Source: Halichoerus grypus
Taxonomy: Eukaryota; Chordata; Mammalia; Carnivora; Phocidae
Direction: 5' to 3'
DNA: 64,000 bases
Assembly: GCF_964656455.1 (NCBI RefSeq)
Contig: NC_135722.1
Coordinates: 110,800,234 to 110,864,233, forward strand
Shown: in pieces, positions 57,610 through 64,000 of the stretch
Layout of the letters: each line of letters begins with the position of its first letter
Numbering within the stretch: position 1 is the first letter of the stretch
Notes under the pieces: model-generated
The model's input: the letters and a program-made list of their open reading frames with translations, nothing else
What the model was told of the DNA's origin: nothing
The model's database searches: none
Translations under genes and position numbers: made by a program

Positions 57610-58290
57610 GAGTGATGAGAGGATGAGAAGCAACTCTTGTTCTAATAGTTGGCCTTTGACCCCAGCGCCTGACATGGGGCTCCTGAGACTCGTACACTCC
57701 TGGGTGATGGGAGCGCCTTTTGTTTTTATGAGGGGATCCCTGGTGGGCTCCTTTTACCAGAGACTAAGCCATGATTAGAACCTTGAAATTTCAGCTCCCT
57801 CACCGTTCTCTGGAGAAGGGAGAGGCTGAAAACAGAGTTAATGATTGATCATGCCTACATGATTAAGCTTCCATTTAAAAAAAACTCAAAAGTCGAGGCT
57901 CAGAGAGCTTCCAGGTTGGTGAACACATCCACACACGCATCTCATCATCTGGCTGTTCACCTGTGCCCTTTATCGTGGCCTTTAACAAACTGGTAAACTA
58001 AGTGTTTCCCTGAGTTCTGTGAGCTGCTCTAGCAGGTGACTGACTCCAAGGAGGGCGATCGTGGGAACAGAGGATTTGTGACCACGCTGGTCAGAAGTTG
58101 CAGCTAACCTGGGGACCTACTGCTTACGGCTGGCAACGGAAATGGGCTGGGGGGACAGTGTCCCGGGATGGAGCCCTCAGCTGGCGGGACCGGAGGCTGT
58201 CTCCGTGAAGACAGTGTCAGAATTGAGTTAAACTGCCGGACATGCAGCTGGGGTTACGGAGAGCTGGTGTCGGAAGCGCTGTGTGTGGTC
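57610..58290 (+). repeat. Ancient LTR-like repeat
   Basis: GAGACTAAGCCATGATTAGA, CAGAGAGCTTCCAGGTTGGT, TTTCCCTGAGTTCTGTGAGC, GTGGGAACAGAGGATTTGTG and GTGTCAGAATTGAGTTAAAC follow the order of an old LTR-derived mammalian repeat I recognise by text but cannot name. Confidence 0.55.
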
Positions 58291-60148
58291 GTGGTGGGGA
58301 GACCCGGAGGCAGCCAGGCTGTTTTTCCCACACAACCGCTGACGCCCAGCACCCCACAGCCTCCCACCCCTCAGCACCGGCAGCCCTGCGCACCAGGTCT
58401 GCTGCGAGATCCCCGAGCGCGGGCTCCCTGCCACGCTCCATTCTGACACCCAGGCAGCCCCCACCCGTCCCCGCCACCTGTCTGGTCCTCTGAGGCCTGG
58501 GCGCTTGCTCGCACTTGCCACCAGTACGTGGCAGGACGCGGATGTTCACACTGCTTCAAAGCGTAATCTCACCCGTGGGTGTTTTTCTTCCTTCTCTTTG
58601 ATGTACTAGAAAGTGAAATGGAAATATTTTTTCTCAGCTTTGGTAAAGTCAACCCTCCCTTCCCTGGAGCAAAGAGAACATGTTCTTCAAGTTATGGATT
58701 TAAGGAGCATCAAGCGTAGGGTGAAAGGAACGGGGGGAGGAATTCCCACCCAGAGCCAAGCAGAGGCGGTCGGGGCAAGAGGTCTGTAGGTACCGACGCA
58801 GGCGGGAGCCGGGCTCTGCCCCGAGTCCTGACCCCAGCAGCACCCAGACAGGAGGTAAGCGGCTCAGCCGGGGAGGCGGAGCCCCAGCCACGGGGTTTCA
58901 GAGCTTTGCCGAATATCCTAGTGTCCCACACGTGTCACGGAAACTTCTAGAAGCTGCCAGACCCGACCAGAGCGTGCAGACGCAGACAGTGGCAGACGAG
59001 CAGTCACCGGGGTGGAGGGGCGACAGACGCAGGAGTAGGAGAGCCCCCCGGTGTAAGTCTTGCATGTGAGGGGCTGTCTCCCAGAGCAAGGGTCTCTCTG
59101 TTGACCATCCCTTGATTACCCTTCCAGACCCCGTCCTGCCACACTCCGCCCGTGCGCCCGACTCCAGCACCACACGGCTCGCTGGGCGTCCGCTGTCAGC
59201 ATCTTCGCTCCCACCTCGTCCTGATGTGGTTTGTCTCAGGAGAGAGACACGGGCAGAACGGAAGGAGTGTCTTCTTATTAGTTTTACTTTCCAGATGTCC
59301 CGGCAGGTCCCTGAAGGGAGATAGGACAGAGCCCGGGCGTGCAGACGGCCCTGTTCTCGCATGTGTGTGAGGACCTCGGGTTGCAGGAGGGGACAGGCAG
59401 AGACGGGCACCGGCCGGGCAACTTCCAACGACCACATGAGGCTCTCCCACCAGAATGTATTCCTTGTGGGGCCAGAGATGTGCGTGCTGTCCCCTGGCGA
59501 GGCCCCAGAACCTAGACGAGGGCCTGGCACGTAGTATGTGCCCCGTTAATTTGCATAATGTCTTCACGACGAGTAGCTGAACATTTGTCCCCACCCTGAA
59601 CCGCAATCTCCTCGTCACGTCCACGAACGCCCCTGTTGTCAACATGCTTCTGATCCCGAGAACGTGCCTAAGAAGAGCTGTGAAAAAGATGGGTACAATG
59701 TAATCAAGACGCACGGCCCCGGGTCTGGACGCGTGGGGGATGCGTGAGAGCTCACAAATAGGAGACGAACCGGAGTGAGGTTACTCCTCAGAGCGGGACC
59801 CGCTCGGCCCCAAGGTTAACCTCCTTATTCTACTTGAGTTCCCTCTGATGCTACACTGAAAATCTCCTGCTGGATTTGCAAGATCTAGCTCCCTACTGAA
59901 ACCCATTATCTCTAGAGATGAAGAGATTATTGTGGAAAGAAAGACACGTCTCCCACGTGCGTGACAACGCTTAACAGTGTCCTGAGCTGCTTCTCCTGAA
60001 CGACCAGATTCTCAGAAGCCTTGTAAGAGGAGAGTTAACAAACTGTGTATGACTTGTGGAAAGAGCTACAGAAAATCATATTCATAAGTTCTTACACTGA
60101 CTCCTTGTAGGATACTTAAATTTTTTCAGGTCAAGAATTAACAGAATC
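58291..60148. other. Intergenic; CpG-rich patches
   Basis: 58290-58560 and 58700-59700 are G+C-rich, with overlapping open frames on both strands (longest 210 codons, 58898-59530). Nothing resembles a known protein and no splice structure is apparent. Confidence 0.4.
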
Positions 60149-60295
60149 GGGGGCACGTGGCTGGCTCTGTCGGGGTGGGGGATGGGGCGGGGAGTGTGCG
60201 ACTCTTGATCTCAGGGTTGTGAGTTCAAGCCCCACGTTGTGGGTAGAGATTACTTTAAAAAATAAAATCTTTAAAAAAACAACAACAATAAAAAC
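60149..60295 (+). mobile_element. Short CAN-SINE variant, plus strand
   Basis: GGGGGCACGTGGCTGGCTCT head with a G-rich insertion, GACTCTTGATCTCAGGGTTG, AAGCCCCACGTTGTGGGTAG, no CT-rich part, AAATAAAATC tail. Target duplication AATTAACAGAATC (60136-60148) / AATTAACCGAATC (60296-60308). Confidence 0.93.
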
Positions 60296-60762
60296 AATTA
60301 ACCGAATCCACATAAATTGTAAATTGGAGGCCATCCACGTGAGCTGCAAGTGTCTTTTCTTTTATCCCCTCTGCGGCCAAATGTAGAGGGAAGTAAACTA
60401 CAACCATTTATTTCAGAATAATTAGAGACCACCTGGTTCCACCCTATTCATCACTTCCTCTTTTCACCCAATGTCTCAGAAAATCAAGTAGAAAATGTCA
60501 AATTTTTTAGTACAGACATTTACATATTTCAAAAGCACAAGCAATTAACATATTTTACAGAATTCTGTCTTAACGCTGACAGAGGAAATAGTTAAAAAGG
60601 GGATTGTAAGGGTTACTTCGCATTTAGTACAGTATCTATTTGTGAATAAGTCAATTTGCAGATAATGGGGTTGAATTGCTGGTTTTCTAACCCATTCTCC
60701 TGAAATGGATCTGCTTGTTTGTAATAGGGAACTTCCTGGAAGATGGACAATAAACACATAAT

Positions 60763-60950
60763 TTTTTTTAAGATTATTCATTTATTTATTCAAGAGAGAG
60801 AGCGAGAACATGAGCAGGGGGAGGGGCAGAGGGAGAGGCAGGCTCCCTGCTGAGCAGCGATTCCCAACTCGGGGCTGGATCCCAGGACCCTGGGGTCATG
60901 ACCTGAGCCGAAGGCAGACGCTTAACCGACTGAGCCCCCCAGGCGCCCCT
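60763..60950 (-). mobile_element. CAN-SINE, minus strand
   Basis: TTTTTTTAAGATTATTCATTT tail, inverted CT-rich part, GGATCCCAGGACCCTGGGGTC, CTTAACCGACTGAGC...AGGCGCCCC head. Flanked by AACACATAATTTT-like and AACACTTAAATTTT, a loose duplication. Confidence 0.95.
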
Positions 60951-62837
60951 CAACACTTAAATTTTACTTTCATGTTAATTACAAACTTATTGTCAACAAT
61001 CTGCACAAATTATGTTGGAAAGAATCTTCATTTGTGAGCTCCCCCGGGAGAGTGGTCACTTGAACCAGGAAAATGCACGGTGTTGCCAGAAGGAGCTAGA
61101 CTTTTACCCTGGGAACGCCACTAACTGCAATAGGTCTTTCCTTCCCTGTAAACATCCCCCCTTGATACTCCCACCGAATTCGGTGGTTTTCCACGCGTGG
61201 CCTGGCAGCCTCAACAGCTCCCGGGACTAGTTAGAAATGCAAATTCCTGAGGCCCACCCCAGACGTCCTGAGCACAAACTCGGTGCAGCCCAAATGCTGT
61301 GTCTGAACGCGATCACCACATCCGGTCCTTTACTTTTCAAATGTTTTTTAACCTTTTGCAGTCCGGGTCACCTCACTGAGGTGAGAGAGAGAAAGCAGGC
61401 CTGGGGGCTGGCCCGGCACTCACCACGCACAAGGCCTTGCGGGAGGACAGAAACAATATCTCAGAACATCATCAGACCAGGCCGCTCCGTGACCTTGTCT
61501 GAACACAGATAAAAACAGGAACATGTCCAAACCACAAAAATAACCAAAATGTTTTTCCATCCTAGCTAAAAATGAGTGGCCGTTGTCTCTTGGCCAATTA
61601 AAGCTTTAGATTCTGTTTATCCCTGCGCCTATCCAATACTTCGTCATAGAGCTGCCCTGCTTGCTGACAGCATCCAACCCCGGGCAAGACCCCACGTCTC
61701 AGTAGGACCCAACCCAAGCTGAAATCCACCCCCCCAGAAAGTCCTTTCTGATTAGTTCTGACTAGAACGTTGCAGGGCTACACTGAGGAAGGACCGCGCG
61801 AACAGGTGCGTTCCCAGTGGTCTTTGGACAGTATTGGCATGGGGGATACCGCACCCCTCCCGACCCCCCACCCGGCCAACGGCTCACGCCTGTTGACCAC
61901 GGACGAGAACAGTCGATGGCTGAAGGGTGGAAGGCCAGGAAGGACAAGGGGCGCGTGACTGGCTTCCAGAAGGGGGAGATGAGGAAGAAATCCACGAAGA
62001 CACCGGGATTTCAGGCTCTTGCTCTCCCACAGGACAGACGTCTCTCTCAGACCCCTTCTCTAAGTCGGCCGCAGCACCTGCTCACCCGCGTCCCTCCAGG
62101 GCGTGTAGGGGAGGAAGAAAGTTTTCCTCCACCCTCATGCGGTCCCTGGCTGGGTCTGGAAAGTAGACTGACAAGGATGATTAACAGGAGCAAAGTCTGC
62201 AAATGCACTCATTTAATAGAAGTTTTATGTGGTAGGAGAGCTTTCACGGGGAAATGACCAGAAGAAATGGTCAAGCGCAAGTGTTTTCACGCCAGGTTTG
62301 ATGAAGAGTGGACGGAGTGGAGAAGCAGGCCAGGACAAAGGTGGTCAGCTGGAGGAACCCCAGCGGGGCCGGCCTGCCGGGATTCTCCTCCCTGCATCCT
62401 GGAGGTGAGGATGTTCCTCTCCCCCCGGGGGGCCATGAAACTCAGTTCTCTGACCTTGTATTTTTGCTTTCACTTGCTTTTTTGCCTTTGAAACTTCCAA
62501 ACTTGATCCATTTGTTGAATCTTGTTTTCTAAATGTCCTTTTATCCTTTATCCGGCGTGTGTGCGCGTTCCCGCTGTGACGGTCCACCGAGGCATCCAGA
62601 CCCAGGTCACTGACCAGCAGGTGCACCTGAGTCTCCTTGTGGAGTTCCGCTGATTTCAGTGCAAAAATGACCCCTTTGTTTAGTGTTCTCTCTCTTCACT
62701 ATCACAGAATATCGTCACGTCTGAGTCCTACCTGATCCTTCTCAGAGTTCCTCATTAATTTGTCTAGGGTTTCCCAGACTTCTTAAAACTTCTAACCTTT
62801 AAAGCAAGGAAGTGCTCAGGACTCTATGCAATTTTTA
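60951..62837. other. Intergenic, nothing recognised
   Basis: Mixed composition, G+C-rich from about 61790 to 62430. Open frames of up to 146 codons overlap and match nothing I know. Confidence 0.4.
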
Positions 62838-63035
62838 TAAAATATATATATATATAAATATATAATAATATATATTTACATTATATTATATTATATTATA
62901 TTATATATTTATATATATATTTATATTTATATATTTTTATATATATTTTTATATATTTTTATATTATATATTTATATATATTATATATATAATTTATATT
63001 ATATTATAATAAATATAAAAATATATATAAAAATA
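62838..63035. repeat. TA-rich microsatellite, about 200 bp
   Basis: Nearly pure A/T made of TATATA, ATTATATT and TATATTTT runs, partly self-complementary. Boundaries within a few bases. Confidence 0.97.
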
Positions 63036-63049
63036 ATCAGTCAAGCAAA

Positions 63050-63250
63050 GGGGTTCAGAGCATGAGTTCTGGACCCAAACTCCCTGGCTTCAAACATTCA
63101 CTGCTCCTTAGCTGTGTGTCCTGTGCTGTGGACTCGCTCGTGGATAAACAGGGGGGTGGGGGGGAGGTGATAAGACTAGTACCCTCCTTATTAGGGACTG
63201 AACTAGTTAATGTGTGTAACGTTCTTACAACATGGCCTGCCACATAAGTG
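63050..63250 (+). repeat. MIR relic
   Basis: CAGAGCATGAGTTCTGGACC, CTTAGCTGTGTGTCCTGTGC, then ACATGGCCTGCCACATAAGT: a sense MIR over nearly its full length. Confidence 0.85.
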
Positions 63251-63353
63251 CTAGATTGTGTTTAGTTCATTAAAATTGTAATTATGATTAAATCATTGAA
63301 ATTGTTATTGCTACCTGGCACCTGCCAGTGACAGCATTTGTAAATTAGTAACT

Positions 63354-63527
63354 TTTTTAAAAAATATATTTTATTTATTTGACAGCGCAAGCACAAGCGG
63401 GGTGAGGGCAGAGGGAGAAGCAGGCTCCCCGCTGAGCAGGGAGCCCGACGCCGGACTCGATCCCAGGACCCTGGGATCGTGACCTGAGCCGGAGGCAGAT
63501 GCCCAACGACTGAGCCCCCAGGCGCCA
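63354..63527 (-). mobile_element. CAN-SINE, minus strand
   Basis: Poly-T/A-rich tail, inverted CT-rich part, GCCGGACTCGATCCCAGGAC, CCTGGGATCGTGACCTGAGC, ending GAGCCCCCAGGCGCC. Only a short loose target duplication (AGTAACT). Confidence 0.94.
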
Positions 63528-64000
63528 CTAACCAGTAACTGTTGTGCATAATCCTGGAGGCCTGTCCTTCTGCTGGAGAAACCCTGAGAGCGCCTGGCTA
63601 ACGGGGACCCCGGGGAAGCTAGACCCGCATGTCTCAGAGAAAGAGAGCATGAACGCGGGCCAGCTCAGGTGTCAGGGACAGCAGTGGGGCTTTTCTACGG
63701 ATCATCCCATTGCTCCTTTCTACCATCACTGTGATGTGGGTGATCTGGTTATCGTCCTCCCCTGGTTGAAGAAATGGAAGTTGGAGCAGCTGAGGGCCTC
63801 CCTTGGGCCTGCAGATGAAGGAAGGACACATGGGAAATCAGGCTGCCGCCCGGCGGGTACCTTTCCCTGGGCAGGTGGGTGGCCACGCGTCTCTGGGGTC
63901 AGCCCATGTTCGAGTCCCCGGAGTTTGTGGGTGTGGTTGTTCATACGCTGCTGGTGTTTCTGGAAGCTGGACGGGACACGAGAGACTCCCCTGTGAAATC
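63528..64000. other. Intergenic, possible old MIR, window end
   Basis: 63670-63790 contains ATCCCATTGCTCCTTTCTACC and GAAATGGAAGTTGGAGCAGC, weakly like an inverted MIR. No gene recognised. Confidence 0.35.

Noticed and set aside
47891..64000. Search for the next gene of the human cluster (TMEM123/BIRC side)
   Set aside because: No exon-like sequence of those genes was recognised within 16 kb of MMP7. In human they lie further away.

Overview
This window is nuclear DNA of a mammal, from the matrix metalloproteinase (MMP) cluster. It holds the last two coding exons of MMP20 (enamelysin) and, about 30 kb downstream on the same strand, a complete six-exon MMP7 (matrilysin) gene. The organism is most likely a carnivoran. 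About 15 copies of the tRNA-derived CAN-SINE family are scattered on both strands, recognisable by the head GGCGCCTGGGTGGCTCAG, a CT-rich stretch and an AATAAA/poly-A tail. Their middle section (GGTCCTGGGATCGAGCCCCG, then GGGCTCCCTGCTCAG) resembles the non-canid caniform type (bear, seal, mustelid and relatives) more than the cat type. I see no copy of the GGGATCCCTGGGTGGCGCAG subfamily that is abundant in dogs. I cannot name the species.

Layout. 1-8201: inferred MMP20 intron 8, filled with a degraded L1, CAN-SINEs, MIRs and a large TG-rich repeat that ends about 130 bp before the exon. 8202-8305 and 9279-9379: MMP20 exons 9 and 10, encoding the end of the hemopexin-like domain and the terminal Trp-Ile-Gly-Cys. 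9380-39690: intergenic DNA with SINEs, L1 pieces, MIR/L2 relics, an ERVL pol remnant beside an LTR-like block, short minisatellites and several CpG-rich blocks without a recognisable gene. 39700-47890: MMP7, with an AP-1 site and TATA box, six exons (262 codons), intact cysteine switch and zinc site, no hemopexin domain, and two AATAAA signals. 47890-64000: intergenic DNA of mosaic L1, ancient LTR-like repeats, two hAT relics, CAN-SINEs, an AT microsatellite and a 27-bp perfect inverted repeat bracketing an L1 insertion.

How the genes relate. MMP20 and MMP7 are neighbouring paralogues in the same orientation, in the order known from human 11q22. MMP20 is an enamel-matrix protease of developing teeth; MMP7 is a minimal secreted protease of epithelia. 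They are separate transcription units. Coordinates of coding exons are base-exact from reading frame, splice sites and phase. Repeat boundaries are mostly within about 20 bp, and family names are given only where I recognise them.

I found no undescribed multi-gene system. The points most worth checking are the CpG-saturated MMP7 promoter and first exon, the inverted repeat and hairpin cluster at 51.7-52.9 kb, the orphan CpG-rich block at 23.2-24.3 kb, and the TG repeat next to MMP20 exon 9.
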